Below are positions 1-7,260 of a stretch of 64,000 nt of DNA, in pieces. The position numbers and the translations under genes were made by a program. This DNA is from UBA1369 sp964571725 (GTDB taxonomy: Bacteria > Patescibacteriota > Gracilibacteria > UBA1369), in contig CAZNDB010000001.1 in the NCBI GenBank assembly GCA_964571725.1, positions 124,001-188,000 of the forward strand, given 5' to 3'. The stretch's first letter is position 1; every line of letters starts with the position of its first letter. The notes beneath the pieces were generated by a model. It searched no databases. It had not been told where the DNA came from and saw only the letters and a list, made by a program, of their open reading frames with translations.

Positions 1-267
1 TATCTGGAGAAAAAAGGCTTTGTTCTGCAGGCCCAAGAGTCCACCCCGGAGGAAACGGGGAAAAACCCGGCTATTTTTATCGCCTTTTTGATGAGAATAT
101 TTGGCGATCAATTGCATTACTGTCTGGAAGGAAGCCACAACCTGGATGACAGGACCCGTAATAAAATGCTGCTTGAGCGTATGAATAAGCTCAAAGGGGC
201 CCAGGAAAAGATGAGCAAAATTGAGGAAAATATCGTTATGCTGCATTTCAAGAAAAACCAGAAGTAG
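1..267 (+). CDS. C-terminal end of an unrecognised protein (partial)
   Basis: Frame 1 is open from the window edge to the TAG at 265-267 and gives the last 88 residues of a protein whose start lies outside the window. The tail is charged and helical: a segment around residues 28-45 (IAFLMRIFGDQLHYCLEG) is followed by a lysine- and glutamate-rich stretch that probably forms an amphipathic helix or coiled coil. I see no catalytic motif and no membrane segment. The next gene starts about 90 bases downstream on the same strand, so the two could be cotranscribed. Function unknown. Confidence 0.6.
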   Translation, partial: YLEKKGFVLQAQESTPEETGKNPAIFIAFLMRIFGDQLHYCLEGSHNLDDRTRNKMLLERMNKLKGAQEKMSKIEENIVMLHFKKNQK

Positions 268-355
268 AACCGCCCTTTCCTTCCATAAAATTGCCGGCAA
301 AACAGTTGACAAAACAACAAAAAGCTTTAAGATAATCATCTTAAGCTAAATTATC

Positions 356-1075
356 ATGTCCGAAAACTCTAAAAATTCGGTGGAGGGAAGCGATCTTTCG
401 GAAGACCAGTCTTTCCCTGCAGATGAAGCTCCAACCGTGGTCACCGGAGAGGTTGACATGGCTGATCTTGATTTTGATGAGCAGGTTGAATTTAATTTGG
501 AAAAAGCCCTGGGAGAATTCCAGCAGCCCGATCAAAGAGAGACGATTCCCGCCCCGGCTATCCCCGTTTCCACGATGACGGATCTTTCTGAATCGGAGAT
601 ACCTGTCACGGTTTCTTTCAGCCCTTCCAGTACTCCCGCCATGGCGCCGCCCGCTATGACCGATTTGCCACCCCCTGAATTCATTATCAACCGTGATCCT
701 TCTCTGCTCAGACCGGGGTCTTATTCCCTGACAGAGAATGGTGCAATATCAATATCGCCGGCACCAGTCGAGGATGGAGAGACCATGTGGCCACCTCCAC
801 CAGACTATAATCCCAAGGAACTGACACAGAAAACACCCGACCCGCTCACGGCCGAAACGCTTGAGATAACCCGCGTGTACGGCAGAATGGAGTTATTCGC
901 TAAATTCACGGAAACCAGGGACTTTAAAAGATATCGCAAGGACATGGACAGATTTCTGGCCATCAGTAAAACTGACCCTAAAAAAGTAAACACGCTTAAA
1001 AAACCGACGCTTTGGACAGCTTTCAAGAAATGGTTGAAAAAACAGGAAAGAAAATTAAATTCCGCGCAGAAATAA
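356..1075 (+). CDS. Hypothetical protein with acidic, proline-rich disordered N-terminus
   Basis: The 239-residue protein has no signal peptide and no membrane helix. Residues 1-60 are strongly acidic, 60-165 are rich in Pro, Ser and Thr and look disordered, and the last 70 residues form a basic helical region (KRYRKDMDRFLAISKTDPKK and a KKWLKKQERK tail). This charge polarity, acidic head and basic tail, is the only notable property. No domain is recognised. It follows the partial gene at the window edge and is convergent with the SLH gene at 1099. There is no clear Shine-Dalgarno site. The coding assignment rests on a long open frame with codon use like its neighbours. Confidence 0.7.
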   Translation: MSENSKNSVEGSDLSEDQSFPADEAPTVVTGEVDMADLDFDEQVEFNLEKALGEFQQPDQRETIPAPAIPVSTMTDLSESEIPVTVSFSPSSTPAMAPPAMTDLPPPEFIINRDPSLLRPGSYSLTENGAISISPAPVEDGETMWPPPPDYNPKELTQKTPDPLTAETLEITRVYGRMELFAKFTETRDFKRYRKDMDRFLAISKTDPKKVNTLKKPTLWTAFKKWLKKQERKLNSAQK

Positions 1076-1098
1076 TCCCAGCCTGGCTATCATTTCTG

Positions 1099-2181
1099 TC
1101 AGGCGGCCGGAAACTGTGACAACAACTCATTGGCCCTTTCCTGAATGTGTTTAACAATTGCTTCGACCTGGACATTGGCCTCACCTGCTTCGGTGGCCTT
1201 GACTATGGTCTTGTTTATCCAGTCCCGTGCGGTCACATAGTCCTCCTGAATGGCGGCGACATAGGCGTTCATCAGATAATCGTAGGCGCGGGCCAGTTTG
1301 GCCGCACCCAGTACGGCTGGATCGGCCGGTTTAATCAGATAGGCCTGCTGGCTGATATCCACAGCCAGACCGGCAGCTCGCTTCGCTGAAACCAGATTAT
1401 TGTCTCCCAGATAGATTTCGATTTCTGCCAGTTGAGATTCGACCTGGTTGATTAAAAATTGCAGATCCTGATCGTTGCGTATCACCAGCATCAGATAAAT
1501 AATCTCGGCTACTTCCCCCCTGTTCAGTTCGCGGGAGGGGAAAAGTCGTTTCTGGGTATCGGCAGTCAGCAAACCGGACTGGCCGGCATAATTGAGGTAA
1601 GGGGCAAACCAGGCATTGGCGGGCACATCTTGATAAATTTGTTTGCCGGCCCATTTTTCTGCCAGGAAATCGTTTATTATCAGAAGCATTTTAAGAAACT
1701 CGGCGCGGTTAACATTGCGGGCCGGGGCAAAAGTGCCATCCTGATTGCCCGTGATAATGCCAAGCATTTTGGCTTTTTCCACATATACGGCATACCAGTC
1801 GGTGACCAGAATATCCGGGAAGCTGACTGTTTCAACGCGTTCCTGTACCTCAATTCTGTTGCCCACCAGTAGAATTTTCAGGGCCTCGGCTCTGTTAACC
1901 AGATTTTTCGGTTTAAATGAACCGTCTTCATATCCGGACAGAACTCCCTGTTCTTTCAGAAATTTTATTGCTACATAATTAATTTGGGTCGCGGGGACAT
2001 CACTAAAAGCCGGTTCCGGGGAACTTTGAATTTCCGCTGACACGGTGGGACTGGCTGTGGGTACGGCCTCTGACTGTGCGTTAACCTGCGTAATCATCAG
2101 TAATGTCAGAAGCAAGGCCGGTAAGACGGATTTATGCATTTTATTCAGATGAAAACCGTTTACAATTATACTCTTTCTCAT
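1099..2181 (-). CDS. SLH-domain secreted protein
   Basis: The 360-residue protein has a signal peptide (hydrophobic LPALLLTLLMITQ then VNAQ, cleavage near NAQ) followed by three S-layer homology repeats. The repeats carry the family hallmarks: GYEDGSFKP plus NRAEALKILL, GNQDGTFAP plus NRAEFLKMLL, and a third ending in NRGEVAEIIYLML. SLH triplets bind pyruvylated secondary cell-wall polymers in Gram-positive-type walls, so this protein is probably wall-attached. The last 110 residues are helical and alanine-rich and I do not recognise them. Translation could begin at 2181 or, more in keeping with a normal signal peptide, at the methionine at 2139. The gene ends in TGA. Confidence 0.85.
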   Translation of the reverse strand: MRKSIIVNGFHLNKMHKSVLPALLLTLLMITQVNAQSEAVPTASPTVSAEIQSSPEPAFSDVPATQINYVAIKFLKEQGVLSGYEDGSFKPKNLVNRAEALKILLVGNRIEVQERVETVSFPDILVTDWYAVYVEKAKMLGIITGNQDGTFAPARNVNRAEFLKMLLIINDFLAEKWAGKQIYQDVPANAWFAPYLNYAGQSGLLTADTQKRLFPSRELNRGEVAEIIYLMLVIRNDQDLQFLINQVESQLAEIEIYLGDNNLVSAKRAAGLAVDISQQAYLIKPADPAVLGAAKLARAYDYLMNAYVAAIQEDYVTARDWINKTIVKATEAGEANVQVEAIVKHIQERANELLSQFPAA

Positions 2182-2258
2182 GGTAAAATAAAGATAGGAA
2201 AAACTGCGCCAAAGCCAAAAAATAGAGCGACAAAATAAAATTAAGAAACCGCATAATC

Positions 2259-3848
2259 ATGAAGCTTGCACGGCCCAAATACAAAACAATGATCATCAGA
2301 TTTCTGATGCCGGGTCTTCTTTTAGGTGTTTTTACCTGTCAAACGGCGGGAGCGGCCATTCTTTTCCAGAATGATGATTATGCCACCATTTTTTCCAATG
2401 GAATTATCATTAACACTCAAAATCATCCCGAAAATGTTTCCATCCAGTTTGGCAACACTCTTAGCGAGAGTCTCACCTGGGATATTGCCAATACGCGTTT
2501 TGTATTAAATGACAATTTGAGGATTGAAGGCAATAACGCCGTGGTTGGGCAGTCATATATTGCGGATGATCACTCGGCCGCTTCCAGTACCGGTACCATC
2601 AATTTGGGCAGAAACGCGGGATCATGGGAAACTTTGCAATGGGACAATGGCGCGGTGCGTTTCAATCTCAGCGACACGCTGGCCGTTAACGGAGGAATCT
2701 CCGCTACCGGCAACGTCAATTTCACCAACTCCAGTGAATTTCACATGCGTGAAGTGCCTGCAATTGCCATGGCCGCCTGTACAACTCTAAAGGAACTGGT
2801 TCTGGATACCAGCGTTAACAGAATATTCGCCTGCAGTGCCGTCGGCAATCCCGGTACCTGGGTGACTACAATTGCCTCAGCCGCAGATTTTGAAGGTGTT
2901 TACGGAGCGGACGCCGGCAAAGATCTGAATACAACCAATGGAGCTTTTTCGATCAACACCGGAACCAACAATTTCGCGGTGGACAGCAATCTCTGGAATG
3001 TGACTGCCGGAGGAGCCTTGGACGCGGCCACGGTTACTTCCAACGGTCTCCTGACCGGATTGGCCGGGGCCAACATCAGCGGGGCCACCATTAATTTCAA
3101 CGCCAGCTCCAACTTTGCCACCAACATCGGAACCGGCACTACCACCGGTCAGGTCAGCCTGGGCGGCGGTTCCAATTGCGTCAGCGTGGATTCCAATACC
3201 TGGGATATGTCCTGTGCCGGAGCGGTGAGCGGGCTGACCGGGATCACTTCCACCGGCAGTATTAACTTCAATACAGCCAGTTCTTTTCGTATTCCGCAAT
3301 TTGCCGCTGATCCTTTAACATGTCAGCCCGGAGAGCAGTATTATAACACCGTGACTTCCACCGTGCGTCTCTGCAGCGCTGGAGGAGTTTGGACCGGTTC
3401 GGCGCCATCCGGCACCCAATATTTTTTCGTTTACGATACCACCACGCAAACTGTGGCGGTCGCGAACACTTTTCAGGACGTTACTTTCACCACCAACGCT
3501 ACTGTTGACGGGTGGACTCATACGCCTGGTACGGCTACTTTCACCGCCACCGTGGCCGGGACCTTTATGGGAAATATGACGGCCAGAGTGGCTAAAAACG
3601 GAGGCGCCAATACCAAGCTCACCCTGCGCGCCGTCAAAAACGGCACGGAAATTCCCGGAAGCCAATCCTACGGTACGGCAGCTTCATCATCAGGTGACAC
3701 CATTTCCGGTAACTATATTTTTACCGTGGTCGCCGGCGATACAATCAAAATCCAGATGACCGGTGGAACTACCGGCGCCCAGATCCTGCCGGGCGGCAAT
3801 GGCGTAACCCTTCCCAGCATCCAGTTCAACGTTTGGAGAATGAAATAA
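2259..3848 (+). CDS. Secreted beta-rich repetitive surface protein
   Basis: The 529-residue protein starts with a signal peptide (MPGLLLGVFTCQTAGAA); the methionine at 2289 is an alternative start. The mature part is dominated by short Gly/Asn/Thr-rich beta repeats (AVNGGISATGNVNF and TSTGSINFN types), the style of beta-helical fibres and tail-fibre-like adhesins. The last 140 residues form a separate compact beta domain (YDTTTQTVAVANTFQDV onward) that resembles a C1q/TNF-like jelly roll; this resemblance is by eye only. Paired cysteines occur in the middle region. The gene diverges from the SLH gene at 1099-2181 and ends at a strong terminator. It is probably an extracellular filament or adhesin. 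Confidence 0.75.
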   Translation: MKLARPKYKTMIIRFLMPGLLLGVFTCQTAGAAILFQNDDYATIFSNGIIINTQNHPENVSIQFGNTLSESLTWDIANTRFVLNDNLRIEGNNAVVGQSYIADDHSAASSTGTINLGRNAGSWETLQWDNGAVRFNLSDTLAVNGGISATGNVNFTNSSEFHMREVPAIAMAACTTLKELVLDTSVNRIFACSAVGNPGTWVTTIASAADFEGVYGADAGKDLNTTNGAFSINTGTNNFAVDSNLWNVTAGGALDAATVTSNGLLTGLAGANISGATINFNASSNFATNIGTGTTTGQVSLGGGSNCVSVDSNTWDMSCAGAVSGLTGITSTGSINFNTASSFRIPQFAADPLTCQPGEQYYNTVTSTVRLCSAGGVWTGSAPSGTQYFFVYDTTTQTVAVANTFQDVTFTTNATVDGWTHTPGTATFTATVAGTFMGNMTARVAKNGGANTKLTLRAVKNGTEIPGSQSYGTAASSSGDTISGNYIFTVVAGDTIKIQMTGGTTGAQILPGGNGVTLPSIQFNVWRMK

Positions 3849-3873
3849 ACCCGCACGAATACTCGCACGCAAA

Positions 3874-3904
3874 AAAAGCCCCGCTGTTCCGTAGCGGGGC
3901 TTTT
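3874..3904. terminator. Rho-independent terminator, bidirectional
   Basis: A 12-bp stem AAAAGCCCCGCT / AGCGGGGCTTTT with a 7-base loop lies between two convergent genes. Oligo-A on one side and oligo-T on the other let it serve both strands. Confidence 0.9.
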
Positions 3905-3934
3905 CTAAATAATTTTGTGGTCTTCGCGAAAATT

Positions 3935-4780
3935 TTACTCCCGTCTCTTCATCAGAATATAGATTATCTCAGCTACTTCCGCTCTGGTAACCTGGCTGGC
4001 CGGATAAATCATCGTGGCTTCAGAGTCAATTATGGTTTCATTCAACCCGGCCTGCACATATTGCGCATACCACTGATTCAGTTCAATATCTGAGATCTTT
4101 TCCAACTGTTGTTGCTCTGCGGCACTGATAGTCAGATCGCTCTTGAAGCCGCGGGTAGTGATTTTCAGTGTTTCCACCACATTGGCCGGTTTCTCCGCCC
4201 GGAAAAGTCCATCCGGATAGCCATGGACAATGTCGGCGTTTTTGGCGGCTTTGACGTGTCTGGCTGACCAACTGCGGGGATCCGTATCAGGAAAAGCTTT
4301 GGGTTCTGGCGTGGCAGGCACTGGAACCTCCACCGCGCGGACTACCATAGTGGTAACCTCCGCTCTGGTGGCCGCGGCATTTGGGTCGAAATAGCAGGGC
4401 CTTCGGCCACCGGCAATGCCTTTATCATACAGGTAATTAATGGCAGTGGCGGAACGATGGCCGTCAATATCCCTGAACCGGCAACTATTCGCCTGACTAA
4501 TCAAACCACCCGGTTCCACCTGGACGTTTTGGCCGGTTTCGGATCCCGATCCGGAAACAGATCCGGTCGAACTGCCGGTTCCGGTGTTTCCATAATCAGT
4601 GGTGCTGGAACTGCCGCTCGAGGCTTCCTTTAGAAACGGTAATCTCATGGGATTGATGGTTCGTTCGGCGCCACTGTCCTGTGCAAATACGCCGACCGGA
4701 ATCATCGCTCCGATAATTATCGCCCCAATTAAGCCGTATCGAGCCAGATTACCCTGCGGTAAAACTTGTACTCTGGACAT
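3935..4780 (-). CDS. SLH-domain secreted protein
   Basis: Translation most likely begins at the methionine at 4780 (MSRVQVLPQG), which gives a normal signal sequence (YGLIGAIIIGAMIPVGVFAQ); the frame is open up to 4855. After a Ser/Gly-rich linker come three SLH repeats: one with DIDGHRSATAINYLYDKGI and AAATRAEVTTMVVRAV, one with HGYPDGLFRAEKPANVVETL, and one with SQVTRAEVAEIIYILM. The second repeat is degenerate (ANVVE in place of NRAE). The protein is probably attached to the cell wall. It is convergent with the beta-rich secreted gene and shares its terminator. It has no catalytic domain and may be a small surface or anchoring component. Confidence 0.85.
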   Translation of the reverse strand: MSRVQVLPQGNLARYGLIGAIIIGAMIPVGVFAQDSGAERTINPMRLPFLKEASSGSSSTTDYGNTGTGSSTGSVSGSGSETGQNVQVEPGGLISQANSCRFRDIDGHRSATAINYLYDKGIAGGRRPCYFDPNAAATRAEVTTMVVRAVEVPVPATPEPKAFPDTDPRSWSARHVKAAKNADIVHGYPDGLFRAEKPANVVETLKITTRGFKSDLTISAAEQQQLEKISDIELNQWYAQYVQAGLNETIIDSEATMIYPASQVTRAEVAEIIYILMKRRE

Positions 4781-4921
4781 ATTGGAAAAATAAGTTGTAA
4801 AAACGTTAGAAATATAGCACTTTAACACTTCTCTGCCAGCTTTTGCCGCTTGCAAAAAATAAGAAATATGTTAAACGACTATACAGTTGATTAACCGAAC
4901 GGCTACTCAGAACAACACGCT

Positions 4922-5542
4922 TTAGTAATAAAAGCGCCAAAGCAGATCTTTTCCCTGCGAAATGCCAATGCGGGAGGATTTTTTATAATCCCCAATGTTT
5001 TTTCCCGAATCCAATATAAACAAATCGCTTGATTTAGTTATGTCCTGGCCGTTTATATGCAGATCAATATCCATGGCCACACAAAGTTTACCAGGTCCGT
5101 TGGCCACGTTGTCCTGATTCAGTTTTACCTTGGAGCTTTTTGCCCTGCGGTTGGCCAGCATCTGTTTGTAACCCTTGAGCGGTTTCACCGATCTGATCAG
5201 TACGGCGGCGGGAAAATGCTCTTTTTCCGTGACGATATTCAGGCAATGGTACATGCCATAAGTAAAATATACGTAAGAATGGCCGCCTTTGCGGAACATT
5301 ACCTCGTTGCGTTTAGTCTTTCCTACCGCTGCGTGGCAGGCCGGATCGTCCTGGCCGATATAGGCCTCCACTTCATTTATTTCACCGATCAATTCCCGTT
5401 GGCCAATTCTTCTGACCAGATATTTACCCAATAAGTTCCGGGCCACCTCCAGCGTTGGTCTTAGAAAAAATTTTGAAGTGAGTCTTTTCATCAGCCGCCA
5501 CCATAGCAAAAAAGATTGCCTTTCCGCAACCCGCTGACTCAT
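4922..5542 (-). CDS. 3-methyladenine DNA glycosylase (AAG/Mpg family)
   Basis: The 206-residue protein matches the alkyladenine glycosylase family: RPTLEVARNLLGKYLVRR, EVEAYIGQDDPACHA, the YVYFTYGMYHCLNIV strand and NGPGKLCVAMDI. These enzymes flip out alkylated purines and cleave the glycosidic bond in base-excision repair; the glutamate in EVEAY is the expected catalytic residue. Length is normal for bacterial members. The ATG at 5542 lies two bases after the TGA of the acetyltransferase gene (TGATAATG), which suggests translational coupling. An internal methionine at 5491 would also give a complete domain. Confidence 0.92.
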   Translation of the reverse strand: MSQRVAERQSFLLWWRLMKRLTSKFFLRPTLEVARNLLGKYLVRRIGQRELIGEINEVEAYIGQDDPACHAAVGKTKRNEVMFRKGGHSYVYFTYGMYHCLNIVTEKEHFPAAVLIRSVKPLKGYKQMLANRRAKSSKVKLNQDNVANGPGKLCVAMDIDLHINGQDITKSSDLFILDSGKNIGDYKKSSRIGISQGKDLLWRFYY

Positions 5543-5544
5543 TA

Positions 5545-6036
5545 TCAGATCACCAATTCCTGGAACATTATTCCCTCGGCACCGAGTTTTTCTCCCATCA
5601 TTCTCATCCCAACGCTTAAAGCCAATTTCAGACTAGCCAGATTGCCGGTTTCCACCAGGTAGCTGATTTTTTCCTCGTGGCCATAAGTCGTTTTAAACCA
5701 GTCCAGTAAGCAATGCACGGTTGTTTTTCCATAGCCGCGCCCCTGGGCGGATTCTTTGATCCACAAACTGAATTGGGGATGAATATTCAGATCATTAATT
5801 GCCGCCACACCCAAAAACTCCCGCGTCTCTTTGGCCAGCACGGCCATGGTTAAAGAACGGGTGCTTTCATGAGCCTCCCGGCAAAAATTGATCCAGCTGT
5901 GAACTTCATTCAGATCGGCGAAATGGTGCGAGTACCTGGCCACGTTTCCAGTCTTGGCCAGGAATATTTCTTCCAGCCACTCCAGCGAGATTTTTTCCAG
6001 TACGATTCTGTCTGATTCCAGACTGAGGGGGAGCAT
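5545..6036 (-). CDS. GNAT-family N-acetyltransferase
   Basis: The 163-residue protein has the GNAT layout of RimJ/RimL-like enzymes: an N-terminal LESDRIVLEKIS strand, a central substrate-binding region, the acetyl-CoA loop (KESAQGRGYGKTTVHCLLDW, with the Q/RxxGxG/A signature) and a C-terminal strand with NLASLKLALSVGM. It would transfer an acetyl group to an amine; the acceptor cannot be read from sequence. It is the upstream gene of a pair with the alkyladenine glycosylase, separated by two bases, so both are probably made from one mRNA. Functional linkage to DNA repair is not implied. Confidence 0.88.
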   Translation of the reverse strand: MLPLSLESDRIVLEKISLEWLEEIFLAKTGNVARYSHHFADLNEVHSWINFCREAHESTRSLTMAVLAKETREFLGVAAINDLNIHPQFSLWIKESAQGRGYGKTTVHCLLDWFKTTYGHEEKISYLVETGNLASLKLALSVGMRMMGEKLGAEGIMFQELVI

Positions 6037-6148
6037 TTTGTTTTGGAAACAATTAAATCTTCACATTATAGCAAAAAAACGCCGGAAATCACAGCCTCTA
6101 GCCATTGGAAAAGGTCAATTCACTTTGATTGGATTGACATAAACAAGT

Positions 6149-6751
6149 TTAGACGCTCAATTTAATGAGCGCGGTTTTACGCTGGTTTTGTTTCTCCAGC
6201 ACTATCAGCACAATGCAGCCGATTACCGACATTGCGCCTACCACGACAAAGGTGAATCTGAATCCGACAAAATCCGCCAGCGCGGCACCGGCCGAGGCCG
6301 AAAAGGCGGTCCCGATTCCGGTCAGGGTCGAATAAAGACTCCACTCATAGCTTTCATGCTTTTTATCCAGATTAATGCTCCACAGTCCCAGCCAGGTGGG
6401 AAAGGCCAGTCCGCTGCCAACGCCGTAAATGAACTGGGCCAGGTAAATAAACCAGATATTGGGGGCGAATAAATAAATCAGCGGGACCAGTGACACCATC
6501 AGCATTCCGGTGATCAGCCAGTGAATTTTATTGTCATGAGCATCCACGTATTTAGAAAAGGGCAGCTGTACCAGGCTTTTGGTGACAAAGAAAATGGTGC
6601 TGGCGATACCGGCGGTGAAAATCGAACCGCCTTCAATGCTGCCGTCGATAAAAATGGCGATAATCGGATCAATCAGGCCAAAACCGGTCAGAAAAAAGAT
6701 ATCGGAGAGTATCAGCAGGATGATTGTGCGGTTGAGGCGGAATTTTTTCAT
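6149..6751 (-). CDS. Half-length MFS transporter
   Basis: The 200-residue membrane protein has about six transmembrane segments and begins like a normal MFS permease (NRTIILLILSDIFFLTGFGL). A typical MFS protein has 12 segments and about 400 residues, so this is only one six-helix bundle. The frame ends at TAA, after a basic tail (KQNQRKTALIKLSV), and I see no continuation of the family in the other frames downstream, so it is not a simple frameshift. It could work as a homodimer, pair with another half elsewhere, or be a stable truncation. The substrate is unknown. Confidence 0.75.
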   Translation of the reverse strand: MKKFRLNRTIILLILSDIFFLTGFGLIDPIIAIFIDGSIEGGSIFTAGIASTIFFVTKSLVQLPFSKYVDAHDNKIHWLITGMLMVSLVPLIYLFAPNIWFIYLAQFIYGVGSGLAFPTWLGLWSINLDKKHESYEWSLYSTLTGIGTAFSASAGAALADFVGFRFTFVVVGAMSVIGCIVLIVLEKQNQRKTALIKLSV

Positions 6752-6807
6752 TTCCCAAATTGCTATAAATCTGATTATTATAACATAAATACGTAAATTT
6801 TGAAGCT

Positions 6808-7260
6808 ATGAAAGAGCTTGCTTTGAAAAACTACTTAACCCTGATTGAAAACTCACTGGGGTCGACGCTTTTCCGCAATAGTTATTTCCTGGACGAAGAG
6901 GGGAAAGAACAGGATATCCTGGAAGGAGGGGATGTCGGTTGCGGCTTTTATGTCAGCGCCATACTTAAATTAGTCGACAAAATCAAAACACTGCACGGAA
7001 CAGTGGATGGTACTGTCAAAGATCTGAAAAGTTCAGGCTGGCAGGAAGTCCCTGCGAAAGAGCTGCAACCGGGTGATATATTGGTCTGGGGACCGGAGTT
7101 AAGCCCCGGTGGATCCAAGCACCGGCATATTGGCTTTTACCTTGGCCATGATCTGGCGGTTAGCAACAGCTCGGAAAACAAATTCCCCATTCGCCACCAT
7201 TTTAATTATCACGGAAATAGGGGAATTCTGCAGGTGCTGCGGAATCAGTGGGTCAGGTAA
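6808..7260 (+). CDS. NlpC/P60-like cysteine peptidase domain protein
   Basis: The 150-residue protein shows a papain-like NlpC/P60 arrangement: a cysteine in GGDVGCGFYVSAIL (the family's D-C-S/G-x-F/Y-V site), the LQPGDILVWGP strand, a histidine in HRHIGFYLGHD, and a third polar position near NSSENKF/HHF. Relatives cleave peptide bonds in peptidoglycan. Unlike most wall hydrolases this one has no signal peptide or membrane anchor, so the cellular location and substrate are open. Its last 16 bases overlap the 3' end of the convergent TPR gene. Confidence 0.7.
   Translation: MKELALKNYLTLIENSLGSTLFRNSYFLDEEGKEQDILEGGDVGCGFYVSAILKLVDKIKTLHGTVDGTVKDLKSSGWQEVPAKELQPGDILVWGPELSPGGSKHRHIGFYLGHDLAVSNSSENKFPIRHHFNYHGNRGILQVLRNQWVR

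Noticed and set aside
6149..6751. Half MFS gene explained by a frameshift
   Set aside because: The gene ends with TAA after a natural basic tail, and no second half is visible in the other frames downstream.
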